A stretch of 43,175 nt of DNA from Clostridia bacterium (GCA_017435665.1 JAFSEP010000011.1:1-43175), one strand, 5' to 3'. Counted from the first letter of the stretch, positions 1-8,628 are shown. Translations and numbers: made by a program. Notes: generated by a model from the letters alone, not told the origin.

Positions 1-65
1 GAAGGACTCGAACCCTCGACACGCGGTTTTGGAGACCGCTGCTCTACCAACTGAGCTATACCCCT
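1..65 (-). tRNA. tRNA-Trp (anticodon CCA), 3' end cut by window edge
   Basis: Read on the minus strand, the sequence starts with an AGGGGTA acceptor strand, then TA, a D arm (GCTC AGTTGGTA GAGC), and an anticodon stem GCGGT/ACCGC enclosing the loop CTCCAAA, so the anticodon is CCA and decodes UGG. The T arm GAGGG-TTCGAGT-CCTTC is complete, with one G-T pair. The 3' acceptor strand and CCA lie outside the window, so the gene is partial. It follows the neighbouring CAT tRNA by 13 bases and is probably co-transcribed with it. Confidence 0.93.
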
Positions 66-78
66 ATATTAAATTAAA

Positions 79-155
79 TGGTGGACCATCAGGGACTCGA
101 ACCCCGGACCAACCGGTTATGAGCCGGTTGCTCTAACCAACTGAGCTAATGGTCC
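79..155 (-). tRNA. tRNA with CAT anticodon (elongator Met, or Ile2)
   Basis: The minus strand reads as a full cloverleaf. The acceptor GGACCAT pairs with ATGGTCC, the D arm is GCTC AGTTGGTTA GAGC, the anticodon arm ACCGG-CTCATAA-CCGGT gives anticodon CAT, and the T arm is followed by an A discriminator and an encoded CCA (79-81). The fully paired first acceptor base pair argues against initiator tRNA. CAT tRNAs can be elongator Met or, when C34 is lysidinylated by TilS, the Ile-AUA reader. The GGACC acceptor start and the CTCATAA loop resemble known Firmicutes Ile2 tRNAs, so the amino-acid identity is left open. Confidence 0.93.
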
Positions 156-184
156 ACGTTGGCTCTGAGCTAATCAGCTATAAG

Positions 185-213
185 AGTATAACAAAATATA
201 TTGCGGTTGTCAA
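185..213 (-). promoter_or_regulatory. Promoter of the tRNA pair
   Basis: The minus strand shows TTGACA (208-213), a 17-base spacer and TATACT (185-190). This is an almost perfect sigma-A promoter, about 30 bases upstream of the CAT tRNA. The predicted start is near 178. Confidence 0.85.
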
Positions 214-238
214 GGAAAAAATAAAATTAAATAAATTT

Positions 239-272
239 TTTACCGCAGGGCATTTCGGCGCTCTGCGGTAAG
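239..272 (-). terminator. Hairpin terminator after the PspC gene
   Basis: The arms TTACCGCAG and CTGCGGTAA form a stem downstream of the PspC-domain gene stop. On the minus strand an A/T-rich tail with T runs follows. It separates that gene from the tRNA promoter. Confidence 0.6.
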
Positions 273-297
273 GGTATTATTGCTGTTTTTTAATGGC

Positions 298-711
298 TCA
301 GAACACGGTTACATCGGGTTCAGGCATAATTATTGAAGCAACGATATATGTTGTTATTCCTGCAAAGCCTACGGTGAAAATAGTAAGCAGAGCCCAACCT
401 AAGCGTATAATTACCGGGTCAATGTTCAGGCTCTTTGCAAGACCGCTGCAAACGCCGCTTATCTTTTTGTCCTGTCCCTTTGTTATTCTTTTTGACGTGT
501 TTGTGTAAAGCTCCGAATAGTTCATCGGGGGATTTTCAATAACAAATGCCATAACGAAGTAAACAAGCATTGCCATACCCAGAGAGAAAAACGTCAGCGC
601 AAATGCAACAAGTCTAACGACAGTAGGGTCGATGTTGAGGTAATCGGCAAGACCGCCGCACACACCGCAGATTTTCTTGTCCGGGCTTTTGTAAAGTTTT
701 TTGTCACTCAT
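298..711 (-). CDS. Tandem PspC-domain membrane protein
   Basis: A 137-residue protein made of two PspC domains. Each begins with a short charged segment and the CGVCGGLA or SGVCSGLA motif, followed by LNIDP and a hydrophobic segment (about residues 30-60 and 100-130). PspC family proteins are small inner-membrane proteins linked in proteobacteria to the phage-shock envelope stress response. In Firmicutes the role is less clear, and no psp operon partner is visible here. The start is supported by GAAAGGAAG upstream of the ATG. The gene lies 70 bases after folD and is separated from it by a hairpin, so it is probably its own unit or a read-through cistron. The duplication of the domain is slightly unusual, since many homologues have one. 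Confidence 0.85.
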   Translation of the reverse strand: MSDKKLYKSPDKKICGVCGGLADYLNIDPTVVRLVAFALTFFSLGMAMLVYFVMAFVIENPPMNYSELYTNTSKRITKGQDKKISGVCSGLAKSLNIDPVIIRLGWALLTIFTVGFAGITTYIVASIIMPEPDVTVF

Positions 712-732
712 TTTTATCTTCCTTTCAAAACA

Positions 733-761
733 AAGTCGAAGGATTTTTCCTCCTCCGACTT
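733..761 (-). terminator. Hairpin terminator after folD
   Basis: AAGTCG and AGGA pair with TCCT and CGACTT around a short A-rich loop. On the minus strand the stem is followed by TTTGTTTTG. It ends the ymfF-ymfH-lgt-folD operon just before the ribosome binding site of the PspC gene. Confidence 0.6.
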
Positions 762-781
762 CATTATACGATGTTTATATA

Positions 782-1642
782 TTATTTGTCAATAACATTT
801 CTTCTGTGAACAGCTGCATTATATGTGTTTTTCATAAGCATTGCAATAGTCATGGGACCGCAACCGCCGGGTACGGGGGTAATTGCTCCTGCCTTTTCCT
901 TAACCCTCTCGAAATCAACATCTCCGCAGAGCTTGCCCTGGGCATTTCTGTTTATACCAACGTCGATGACGATTGCGCCCTCCTTTACCATATCTTCGGT
1001 AACGAAGCCTGCCTTGCCTACTGCTGCAACGAGTATATCTGCATTTGCACAGATTTCTTTGAGGTTTGCAGTTCTTGAGTGGCAGATTGTAACGGTGGCG
1101 TTACGGTGAAGCAGAAGCATTGACATAGGCTTGCCTACAATATTGCTTCTTCCGATAACAACTGCATTCTTCCCCTCAAGGCTTACACCCGTTGAATCAA
1201 TAAGCTCCATAACTCCGGCAGGGGTACAGGGAAGCATATGGTAATTGCCTATCATAATTTTGCCTACGTTTGTGGGGTGGAATGCATCCACGTCCTTATC
1301 GTAGTCAATTGCGTTGAGGATAGTTTCTTCATCTATGTGCTTAGGAAGGGGAAGCTGACAGAGGATACCGTCAACGGTATCGTCGTTGTTGAGCTTTTCA
1401 ATAAGCTCAAGCAGCTCCTGCTGAGTAGTGCTTTCGGGAAGCTCAAAGCCCAGAGATTTATAGCCGATATACTCGCAGGCTTTTTTCTTGTTGCTGACGT
1501 ATACCTGTGAGGCAGGGTCTTCACCTACGATAATTACCGCAAGACAGGGGACAAAGCCCTGTTCCTGAGCTAATCTTTTTGTCTGTTCCTTTAATTCGTC
1601 CTTAACTTTAAGACTTACTGCTTTGCCGTCAATTATTTTCAT
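782..1642 (-). CDS. folD: Bifunctional methylenetetrahydrofolate dehydrogenase/cyclohydrolase FolD
   Basis: A 286-residue protein of normal FolD length. It interconverts 5,10-methylene-THF and 10-formyl-THF in the cytosol for one-carbon metabolism. Visible signatures are YVSNKKKACEYIG (catalytic Tyr and Lys region), QLPLPKH, DKDVDAFHP, the nucleotide-binding GRSNIVGKP and the C-terminal PVPGGCGPMT. The start codon lies inside the 3' end of lgt (14-base overlap), and its ribosome binding site AGAGGT is encoded in the lgt tail, which suggests translational coupling. It is the last gene of the four-gene operon. Confidence 0.97.
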   Translation of the reverse strand: MKIIDGKAVSLKVKDELKEQTKRLAQEQGFVPCLAVIIVGEDPASQVYVSNKKKACEYIGYKSLGFELPESTTQQELLELIEKLNNDDTVDGILCQLPLPKHIDEETILNAIDYDKDVDAFHPTNVGKIMIGNYHMLPCTPAGVMELIDSTGVSLEGKNAVVIGRSNIVGKPMSMLLLHRNATVTICHSRTANLKEICANADILVAAVGKAGFVTEDMVKEGAIVIDVGINRNAQGKLCGDVDFERVKEKAGAITPVPGGCGPMTIAMLMKNTYNAAVHRRNVIDK

Positions 1643-2753
1643 TTTCTTTTACCTCTGCTTTCTCCTCTTTTTTGCGGTCATCTCTGACTATTTTTCCGTG
1701 GTGGATGACAACCTTTTCCTTTTTTGCTTTCTTCTGTTCTTCCTTTTTCATCTTCTTATAGTCAATGCCCGCTGCCTTAGCCGCTGCTTTTTCAGCCTTG
1801 ATTTCCTTTATCATTTTTGCAGCGCCCTCGGGGAAATAGTCAACCCCCTCGATAGGCTTGGGATTCTTTGTGTATTTGATAAGAAGAACAGTCAGGACTG
1901 TGAAGCAGACCGCCACAAGACAGATTGATATAAGCTGAGAAACACGGAGATTGGTGTTGCCTATATAAAGGCTGTCTGTACGCATACCCTCAACAACGGC
2001 TCTTTCAAGTCCGTACCATAAGCCGTAGGTGAGGAAGAGCTGACCGCTGAACTTTCTGAATTTTTTCAGAATAATAAACAGCACGAAGAAGCCCGTCAGA
2101 CACCAGATTGATTCATAGAGGAAGGTGGGGTGCACGTAAAGGTCGTTGTCTGCTATATGCTTTGCAATTTCAGCGGAGGTCATGCCGTCAAGACCGAAGG
2201 ATGACGGATGGTTCTGTATGTATGCGACAACGGTGTCACTCATCATACCCCATGGCTTGTCCGTGAAGGTGCCGAATGCCTCCTGATTTGCAAAGTTGCC
2301 CCATCTGCCGATACCCTGACCTATGAGAAGGCTCATACCCGCCATATCCAGCAGGTTCCAGAAATTGATTTTTTCAACCTTGCAGGTTATGAATGCACCG
2401 ATAAGACCTCCGATAATACCGCCGTATATGGCGAGACCGCCGTTCCATATCTGTATAATTTCACCCAAGTGCCTGCTGTAATAGTCCCATTCGAAGGCTA
2501 CGTAATAAAGCCTTGCACCGATTATACCGCAAAATGTGCCGTAAATGAGAATATCCACCATTTTATCAAGGTTTATTCTCCATTTATAGGCAGTTCTGCC
2601 GCCGAAAAGTACTGCAAGTGTAAAGCCGAAGGCTATAATCGCACCATACCATTTTATTGATATGGTGTTACCGAAAAGCTGAAACTCCACAAGAGTTTTT
2701 GCTACGTCGAAGGTCCTTTCCAGACCTGCAAATTTTACTGCAACTGAATCCAT
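1629..2753 (-). CDS. lgt: Prolipoprotein diacylglyceryl transferase Lgt with charged C-terminal tail
   Basis: A 374-residue integral membrane enzyme that transfers diacylglycerol from phosphatidylglycerol to the lipobox cysteine of prolipoproteins. Family signatures include YGGIIGGLIG, GRWGNFANQEAFG and the PTFLYES motif, with about seven membrane segments. The protein is longer than the usual 260-300 residues because of a C-terminal tail of about 60 residues rich in Lys, Glu and Ala, which is probably cytoplasmic. It sits 21 bases after the ymfH-like gene, with AGGACGG upstream of the ATG, and overlaps folD. One likely substrate, a Cys-bearing lipoprotein, is encoded at 33374-34402. Confidence 0.95.
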   Translation of the reverse strand: MDSVAVKFAGLERTFDVAKTLVEFQLFGNTISIKWYGAIIAFGFTLAVLFGGRTAYKWRINLDKMVDILIYGTFCGIIGARLYYVAFEWDYYSRHLGEIIQIWNGGLAIYGGIIGGLIGAFITCKVEKINFWNLLDMAGMSLLIGQGIGRWGNFANQEAFGTFTDKPWGMMSDTVVAYIQNHPSSFGLDGMTSAEIAKHIADNDLYVHPTFLYESIWCLTGFFVLFIILKKFRKFSGQLFLTYGLWYGLERAVVEGMRTDSLYIGNTNLRVSQLISICLVAVCFTVLTVLLIKYTKNPKPIEGVDYFPEGAAKMIKEIKAEKAAAKAAGIDYKKMKKEEQKKAKKEKVVIHHGKIVRDDRKKEEKAEVKENENN

Positions 2754-2774
2754 AGCTGTAATACCGTCCTGTTT

Positions 2775-4037
2775 TTATTTTATAACCGATAAAATGCATT
2801 TGCTTTCATCAAATGAGCTTTTGATTACATCTTCAACGTCTTTTTTTGTGATGCTTCTGTATGCATCAAAAATATCAAAAAGGCCGTAACCGCTGAAATG
2901 CATATTTACCATTCCGTTTGCAAGAGCGTCCACGTCATTGAAGCACTTGACCTCGTTGCCGTATTTTTTTCTGCGGATAGCTTCAAATGCTTCGTTTTCA
3001 ACGCCGTTTTCTTTAAGGAAGGCTATTCTTTCAAGGATGGCTGATTTTACTTCCTCGGGCTTTTCACTTTCACCGCCGAAGATTATCATATTGAAGCCTC
3101 TGCCCCAGAAATGCTCGGTACCGAAGGAGGAATTTATCAGTTCCTTTTCAAGAAGCTCTGCATAGAAATCGGTAGTCTTGGAGCAGATAAGGTCAAGAGC
3201 GATTGAAACTGCAATGCTGTATCTGAGATCTTTCGGGTCAAAGAGCTTTTCCTTGAAGCCTAAATTAAACTTAGGCACCTCTACGTGCATTTCTTTTTCC
3301 GTATAGGAGGTGACTATTCCGTCATCCTCTTGCGGAAGCGACTTCACTATTTCTACCCGTTCTTCCTTTTCAAGGAGCTCGTCGGCGATTTTCATAACCT
3401 GCTCAACGGTTACGTTACCTGCAACAGCAAGAACCATATTACTGTTGTTATAGAATGTGTTATAGCAGTCATAAAGAAGCTGAGCGTCAATTTGTGCGAT
3501 AGACTCCACGGTACCGGCAATATCGATTCTGACGGGGTTTTCCTTATATGCTGCTCTGAGAAGGCTGAAAAGAACCTCCCAATCAGGATTATCCTGATAC
3601 ATCTTAATTTCCTGTCCGATGATGCCCTGCTCCTTTTCAACGGTTTGCTCGGTGAAATACGGATGCTTAACAAAATCTAGAAGAATTCTCAGTGATTCTT
3701 CAAAATTGTCTGAGCAGGAAAAGAGGTAGCAGGTTTTGTCAAATGAGGTGTATGCGTTTGCAGAGGCACCCGTTTTTGCGTATCTTTCGAAGGCATCAAG
3801 CTCCTCACTTTCAAACAGCTTGTGCTCAAGGAAGTGTGCTATGCCTTCGGGAACCTCAATTTCCTTACCGCCGTTTGTTGAAAAGCGAGTGTCGACCGAG
3901 CCGTAATCAGTTCCGAAAACCGCATAGGTGGTCTGGTAGCCCTCCTTGGGAAGCACATATACGGTGAGTCCTGAGGGGTGATTTATTTTGTGATAGGTTT
4001 CCTGAAGAAACTCGTTTGTTAAGGTCTGAATTTCCAT
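2775..4037 (-). CDS. ymfH: M16 family zinc peptidase, YmfH-like (catalytic member)
   Basis: A 420-residue M16 (pitrilysin/insulinase clan) peptidase. The inverted zinc motif HFLEH is intact near residue 68, and the distal Glu is supplied by the region EQGIIGQEIKM. The second half is the typical inactive M16 repeat. In Firmicutes, YmfH-like proteins are encoded beside a second M16 protein lacking the zinc site, and the two presumably form the clamshell heterodimer, as seen for other two-chain M16 enzymes. The gene lies 11 bases after that partner. A strong GAGGAGG ribosome binding site precedes the ATG. The substrate is unknown. Confidence 0.9.
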   Translation of the reverse strand: MEIQTLTNEFLQETYHKINHPSGLTVYVLPKEGYQTTYAVFGTDYGSVDTRFSTNGGKEIEVPEGIAHFLEHKLFESEELDAFERYAKTGASANAYTSFDKTCYLFSCSDNFEESLRILLDFVKHPYFTEQTVEKEQGIIGQEIKMYQDNPDWEVLFSLLRAAYKENPVRIDIAGTVESIAQIDAQLLYDCYNTFYNNSNMVLAVAGNVTVEQVMKIADELLEKEERVEIVKSLPQEDDGIVTSYTEKEMHVEVPKFNLGFKEKLFDPKDLRYSIAVSIALDLICSKTTDFYAELLEKELINSSFGTEHFWGRGFNMIIFGGESEKPEEVKSAILERIAFLKENGVENEAFEAIRRKKYGNEVKCFNDVDALANGMVNMHFSGYGLFDIFDAYRSITKKDVEDVIKSSFDESKCILSVIK

Positions 4038-4048
4038 TTTTATCCTCC

Positions 4049-5317
4049 TCAGTTTTCAAGAATATATATTGTATCAAGTGTTACGAATGAGGCAGCCGTC
4101 ATAATTTCTTCCTTTGTGACTGCATTGATTTCTTCTTTAACCTGAGAGGGTGTTTTAACGGTGCTGGATGTCTGCTGGCTTGAATACCAACCGTCAATTC
4201 CCTCGGGAGAGTCAAACACACCGTCAAGACTGTCGCTGAGGCTGAGCTTTGCCGAACGGATCACCTCATCGTCAAAATTGCCCAGCACTATCTGTTCAAG
4301 CTCATTGCGTATTGCTTTGACAGTCTGGTCAATTCTGTCTTTTTCAACGCCACTCTGAACCAGAATTATGCCCTTATTTCTGTCAAGGAAGCAGGAGCAG
4401 TAATAGCAGAGACTGAGCTTTTCACGCACATTCATAAACAGCTTTGAATATGTTCCGCCTCCGAGAATATCTGTCATAAGCTTTACTGCAGGATAATTAT
4501 CAAGGTCATATGTCATGCCTGCCCTGAAGCCCATAACCAGCTTGCACTGATTAAGCTCCTGAGCCTCTCTGACTGTCCTCTCTTCATAAGCCTCCGAGAG
4601 AAATTCCGTGTGCAGCTCGGCAACGTTGTTGCGTTCTGCAACGGCAAATCTTTCCTTTATAAGCTCTGTTATCTTTTCTTCATCAAAGTTACCCACAACA
4701 TTTATTTGTATGGGTGCCTCAAGGAGCACCTGCATAAATGCCGAGAAAATGTCCTCGCCCGTCAGAGCTTCAACCTCCTCTACGGTGCCGTATTTCTTGA
4801 CAGAGTAAACCTCATCTTTGCACATTTCTTCAATGAGTCTGTTGGCTGCATATGCGATTTTGTCATCGTTGAGACTGAGGATGCGCTGAACCATAAGTCT
4901 CTTTTCTCTTTTAACGTCTTCATCACGGAATTTCTTGCCGTCAAGATTCGGTTTAAAGAGCATATCAAGCATAAGCGAAAGAGAATCGTATATTATGCTC
5001 CCGTTTTCCAGCGCAAATTTATCGTCAATGCACTCAAGGGAGAGGCGGATAATCTGAGTTTCGCCACTTTTGATTACCGAGGGTGATATTGATGAGCCGT
5101 AGAGCATATTGAGCCTTGTGCCCATTTCCTTTATGGTCGGATAATCACGGTTCGTTCTTGCAAGAAGATATATAAGCAAAGCTCTTGCTGCGTTTTTTCC
5201 GTCATTAAGAGGCATGGCTATGCTGATGCTTGCCTGCGCAGTTTTAAACGACTTTGTCTGAAACAGCTTCAGGCTGACCCCTTTAGCTATTTTTATGCTT
5301 TTTATACTGTCTTTCAT
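4049..5317 (-). CDS. ymfF: M16 family peptidase-like protein, YmfF-like (non-catalytic partner)
   Basis: A 422-residue M16-fold protein. At the place where HxxEH should occur it has DGKNAARALL, so the zinc ligands are missing and it is most likely the inactive half of a heterodimer with the adjacent YmfH-like protein. The TTG at 5326 would sit directly against the AAGG ribosome binding site. The ATG at 5317, nine bases downstream of it, fits better and is used here. It is the first gene of the operon driven by the consensus promoter at 5351-5379. Confidence 0.87.
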   Translation of the reverse strand: MKDSIKSIKIAKGVSLKLFQTKSFKTAQASISIAMPLNDGKNAARALLIYLLARTNRDYPTIKEMGTRLNMLYGSSISPSVIKSGETQIIRLSLECIDDKFALENGSIIYDSLSLMLDMLFKPNLDGKKFRDEDVKREKRLMVQRILSLNDDKIAYAANRLIEEMCKDEVYSVKKYGTVEEVEALTGEDIFSAFMQVLLEAPIQINVVGNFDEEKITELIKERFAVAERNNVAELHTEFLSEAYEERTVREAQELNQCKLVMGFRAGMTYDLDNYPAVKLMTDILGGGTYSKLFMNVREKLSLCYYCSCFLDRNKGIILVQSGVEKDRIDQTVKAIRNELEQIVLGNFDDEVIRSAKLSLSDSLDGVFDSPEGIDGWYSSQQTSSTVKTPSQVKEEINAVTKEEIMTAASFVTLDTIYILEN

Positions 5318-5350
5318 AAATCTCAACCTTATTTCAAAGAATTTTCAAAA

Positions 5351-5379
5351 ATTATACCACACTTTTATCTTAATGACAA
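5351..5379 (-). promoter_or_regulatory. Promoter of the ymfF-ymfH-lgt-folD operon
   Basis: On the minus strand TTGTCA (5374-5379), a 17-base spacer and TATAAT (5351-5356) form a strong sigma-A promoter about 34 bases upstream of the chosen ATG. Confidence 0.9.
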
Positions 5380-5804
5380 CAAAAAACCGAAAGTTAAACT
5401 CTTATTAACACCATATCACAAAAAATGAAATAATAGTGTCATATTTTGATGATAACATCATACAGGGATACATTATATATGTATTTTGCCCAAAAAACAG
5501 TGTTTTTTCACTTGTGCAAAATGCTCAAAAAGTATTTCGGAAATGCTGATAAACAAGGTTTTCTTCAAAGAGATAAGAGACCTTTGTATATTTTTCACAA
5601 TGGTTTTTATACAGATATCTGTATTTCAGTTTGTCTTTTTAAGGCTGATTGTCGGGTATTTAAGGTAGCTTTTGGAAAAAATAAATAAAAAAATTGCCTC
5701 TTTATATTGCAAAATGACTAATTATTGTGTAAAATGAACACAGGACTTATTCGTTAAAATGTCTAAAACGATGAAATTTATTATTTTGCAGGGGGATTAT
5801 CCTT
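5380..5804. other. AT-rich divergent intergenic region
   Basis: About 425 bases between the minus-strand ymfF operon promoter and the PucR-type gene. It holds a perfect 16-base palindrome ATACAGATATCTGTAT at 5609-5624 and a plus-strand promoter at 5707-5735. Short open frames are present but have poor composition and no ribosome binding sites. I see no RNA family I recognise. Confidence 0.6.
5707..5735 (+). promoter_or_regulatory. Promoter of the PucR-ftsEX cluster
   Basis: TTGCAA (5707-5712), 17-base spacer, TAAAAT (5730-5735). It lies 69 bases upstream of the regulator ATG at 5805 and is the best sigma-A candidate in this gap. Confidence 0.65.
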
Positions 5805-6890
5805 ATGTCAAACAGACTTTTCCAAAGCGTTATTCATCAGATGAGAGATGCAATCAACAGAACAATAGGCGTTATTGATGAAACGGGCACAATCGTTGCC
5901 TGCAGTGAGCTGACCATAATCGGTGAGCATATAGTTCCCGATGCTTCTGAGATTTTCTCCACCTTCGGTAAGAAGATAGTTTCAGGAAAAACCTTCCTTA
6001 CCTTCGGAAACAATCTTCAGTCAGACTGTGCCGTATTTATTGACGGTGACGATGAGGAGGCAGGCAGATATGCAAGCATCATTGCCGTTTCTTTATCTAA
6101 CATCAAGCAGTACCATGATGAGAAATATGACAGAGGTAATTTTATAAAGAACGTTATTCTTGACAATATTCTTCAGGGAGATATTTATCTCAAGAGCCGT
6201 GAGCTTTCCTTCAATAATGAAGCACGCCGCTGTGTTCTTCTTGTAAGAGTGCCGGAAAAGAACGATTCATCTATCTTTGATGCAATAGCAGCTCTTTTCC
6301 CCGACAGAAGCAAGGATTTCGTTATAAACATCAGCAAGACAGACATAGTTCTTGTTAAGGAGCTTCGTCCTCAGACGGAAATCAAGGATCTTGAAAAGCT
6401 TGCCCGTTCAATCGCCGATACGCTCACGAAGGAGCTTTATATCAGCTCACTTATCGGTATCGGTTCAATCGTATCGGGAATCAAGGATCTTGCCCGTTCC
6501 TTCAAGGAGGCTCAGATTTCTCTTGAGGTAGGTAAGGTTTTTGATACGGAAAAGACTATAATGAAGTATGAGAGCCTGGGTATTGCCCGACTTATTTATC
6601 AGCTTCCCACAACACTCTGCGAAATGTTCCTTCAGGAGATTTTCAAGAGAGGCTCAATAGACAGTCTTGATCACGAAACTCTTTTCACAATCCAGAAGTT
6701 CTTTGAAAATAATCTTAACGTTTCCGAAACGTCAAGAAAGCTTTTTGTTCACAGAAATACACTTGTATACAGATTGGAAAAAATCAAGAAGCTCACAGGC
6801 CTCGATCTTCGTGAGTTTGACGATGCTATTGAATTTAAAGTGGCTCTTATGGTTAAGAAATACCTTGACGCAAACCCCATCAAATACTGA
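5805..6890 (+). CDS. PucR/CdaR-type transcriptional regulator
   Basis: A 361-residue protein. The N-terminal 130 residues (start MSNRLFQSVIHQMRDAINRT, then IGVIDETGTIVACS) resemble the CdaR/sugar-diacid-recognition sensor domain. The C-terminus carries the PucR-type helix-turn-helix: FFENNLNVSETSRKLFVHRN, then TLVYRLEKIKKLTGLDLR. Proteins of this family activate catabolic genes in response to small molecules; the ligand here is unknown. A GGGGGA ribosome binding site precedes the ATG. The gene ends only 33 bases before ftsE, with no terminator between, so it is probably co-transcribed with the division genes, an unusual neighbour for a catabolite-type regulator. Confidence 0.87.
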   Translation: MSNRLFQSVIHQMRDAINRTIGVIDETGTIVACSELTIIGEHIVPDASEIFSTFGKKIVSGKTFLTFGNNLQSDCAVFIDGDDEEAGRYASIIAVSLSNIKQYHDEKYDRGNFIKNVILDNILQGDIYLKSRELSFNNEARRCVLLVRVPEKNDSSIFDAIAALFPDRSKDFVINISKTDIVLVKELRPQTEIKDLEKLARSIADTLTKELYISSLIGIGSIVSGIKDLARSFKEAQISLEVGKVFDTEKTIMKYESLGIARLIYQLPTTLCEMFLQEIFKRGSIDSLDHETLFTIQKFFENNLNVSETSRKLFVHRNTLVYRLEKIKKLTGLDLREFDDAIEFKVALMVKKYLDANPIKY

Positions 6891-6923
6891 TAGCATCCTG
6901 CAGTATTATTAAGGGAGATTAAA

Positions 6924-7667
6924 ATGATTGAATTTCAGAATGTCAGTATGACATACAAAACCAACAGTACCGTTGCCCTTGACGACGTTACGGTCACCAT
7001 AAACGACGGTGAGTTTGTCTTTGTTGTAGGTGCTTCGGGTGCAGGTAAAAGCTCGTTTTTATCTGTAATAATGGGCCTTGAAAAGATTGACTCGGGCGTT
7101 GTTCACGTTGGTCCTTACAGTCTCAGGGGTATAAAAAAGAGAGAATTGCCCTACCTCAGACGTATGCTTGGAATTGTGTTCCAGGACTTCCGTCTCATCC
7201 CCAAAATGTCGGTTTACGATAACGTTGCCTTTGCCCTTCGTGTTATCGGTATGGGTGAAAGGAAAATCACAAGGCGTGTTCAGTATGTTCTCAAGCTGGT
7301 TGATCTTACTGATAAGGCAGACTGCCTTCCCAATCAGCTTTCTCAGGGTGAAAGACAGCGTGTGGCAATAGCCAGAGCCCTTGTCAACAACCCCAGCGTT
7401 ATTATCGCCGATGAGCCTACGGGTAACCTTGACCCTGCACTTTCAAATGACATTATGCGTCTTTTCGATAAAATCAATTCCCTCGGTGCAACCGTTATTG
7501 TTGTTACCCACGACCTTGATCTTGTAAAGCGCTTTTCACACAGAATAGTCACTCTTGAAAACGGAAGGATTGTTTCCGATATCCCCAAGGGCGGCAGAGT
7601 CTCTGCAAAGCAGATGATCGAAGAAGAGGACGCCATTATTCCAAAGGGAGGTGTTCTTCATGGCTAA
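6924..7667 (+). CDS. ftsE: Cell division ATP-binding protein FtsE
   Basis: A 247-residue ABC ATPase. Walker A is GASGAGKSS, the signature is LSQGERQRVAIARAL, Walker B is VIIADEPTGNLDP, and a switch His follows in VVTHD. It pairs with FtsX in the membrane. The FtsEX complex uses ATP hydrolysis to activate periplasmic or extracellular peptidoglycan hydrolases at the division site. AAGGGAGA precedes the ATG, and the gene overlaps ftsX by 8 bases. The roughly 20-residue tail after the ATPase core is typical for Firmicutes. Confidence 0.97.
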   Translation: MIEFQNVSMTYKTNSTVALDDVTVTINDGEFVFVVGASGAGKSSFLSVIMGLEKIDSGVVHVGPYSLRGIKKRELPYLRRMLGIVFQDFRLIPKMSVYDNVAFALRVIGMGERKITRRVQYVLKLVDLTDKADCLPNQLSQGERQRVAIARALVNNPSVIIADEPTGNLDPALSNDIMRLFDKINSLGATVIVVTHDLDLVKRFSHRIVTLENGRIVSDIPKGGRVSAKQMIEEEDAIIPKGGVLHG

Positions 7668-8628
7668 GCAGATAAACGACAGAAAAGCAGCAATAAAGGA
7701 AAGCAAGAAGAAAAGCGGCGGTCTTAATGTGACCTATCTTACAAAAATGGGCTTTCATAATCTTGTTTCTCACAAGAATATGACGTTTTCGTCCGTGAGC
7801 GTTCTGACAGCCTGCCTTGTTCTTATCGGTGTATCGCTTATGATCGTTTTCAACATACGGTCAATGGTGGGACATATCGAGGAGCAGAATGTGGTTGTGG
7901 CTTTCCTTCAGGAAAACCTTGACGAAGCTGCCACCGTGAAGGCGGGAGAAGACCTCAGGAGCATACTCAATGTTTCAAAGGTTGAGTTTGTGTCAAAGGA
8001 GGATGCCTTCAACGATCAGCTGGAATCCTTCGGCGTGGAGGCTCAGGCGTTTAAAGATCTGCTTGAAAACCCCTTACCGGATTGCTATCACGTTACTGTA
8101 AAGAATCTTGATACTTTTGATGTGACCCTTGCAAGCATAAAGGGCGTGACAAACATCGCCTCCGTCCGTGAAAGTCAGGAGCTTGTGGGACAGATTTCGG
8201 CTTTGCAGAAGTCGGTTTCATCAATTTGTGCCGTTATGGTTATCATACTGTTTATTGTATCGGTATTTATTATCACAAACACAATAAGAATAACAATGGT
8301 TTACAGAAGCATCGACATTCAGGTTATGAAGTCTGTTGGTGCTACAAATACATTTGTAAGATGGCCCTTTATGGTAGAAGGCGTTGCAATCGGCATTATC
8401 TCTGCTCTGGTTGCGTTGCTGATTACCTATCTTATAGAGATTCTTGAGGGCGATGCATTCAGCTCGTTCATTACCTTATTCGGCGGAAAAACCGTTTCTA
8501 TCTTCGAAAACTGGCCTGCACTTGTGGGCGGATATGTACTTATGGGCTTGCTCATAGGTGTTTTCGGAAGCATTGTGACAATGGCAAAGTATCTCAGAAA
8601 AGAGGGAAGTGAAGCTAATGAAATGTAA
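7660..8628 (+). CDS. ftsX: Cell division membrane protein FtsX
   Basis: A 322-residue four-pass membrane protein. The first segment is near residues 35-60, then a large extracellular domain, then three membrane segments at about 190-310, including the FtsX/MacB-like region with MKSVGATNTFVRWPF. A GTG at 7651 could extend it, but the AGGGAGG ribosome binding site (7645-7651) lies 8 bases before ATG 7660, so that start is chosen. The start overlaps the ftsE end by 8 bases and the stop overlaps the M23 gene by 11 bases, indicating tight coupling of all three products. Confidence 0.96.
   Translation: MAKQINDRKAAIKESKKKSGGLNVTYLTKMGFHNLVSHKNMTFSSVSVLTACLVLIGVSLMIVFNIRSMVGHIEEQNVVVAFLQENLDEAATVKAGEDLRSILNVSKVEFVSKEDAFNDQLESFGVEAQAFKDLLENPLPDCYHVTVKNLDTFDVTLASIKGVTNIASVRESQELVGQISALQKSVSSICAVMVIILFIVSVFIITNTIRITMVYRSIDIQVMKSVGATNTFVRWPFMVEGVAIGIISALVALLITYLIEILEGDAFSSFITLFGGKTVSIFENWPALVGGYVLMGLLIGVFGSIVTMAKYLRKEGSEANEM

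Noticed and set aside
5446-5688. Open frame of 80 codons in the gap before the PucR-type gene
   Set aside because: No ribosome binding site, Cys/Phe-rich implausible composition, and it spans the palindrome region; it looks like non-coding AT-rich DNA.
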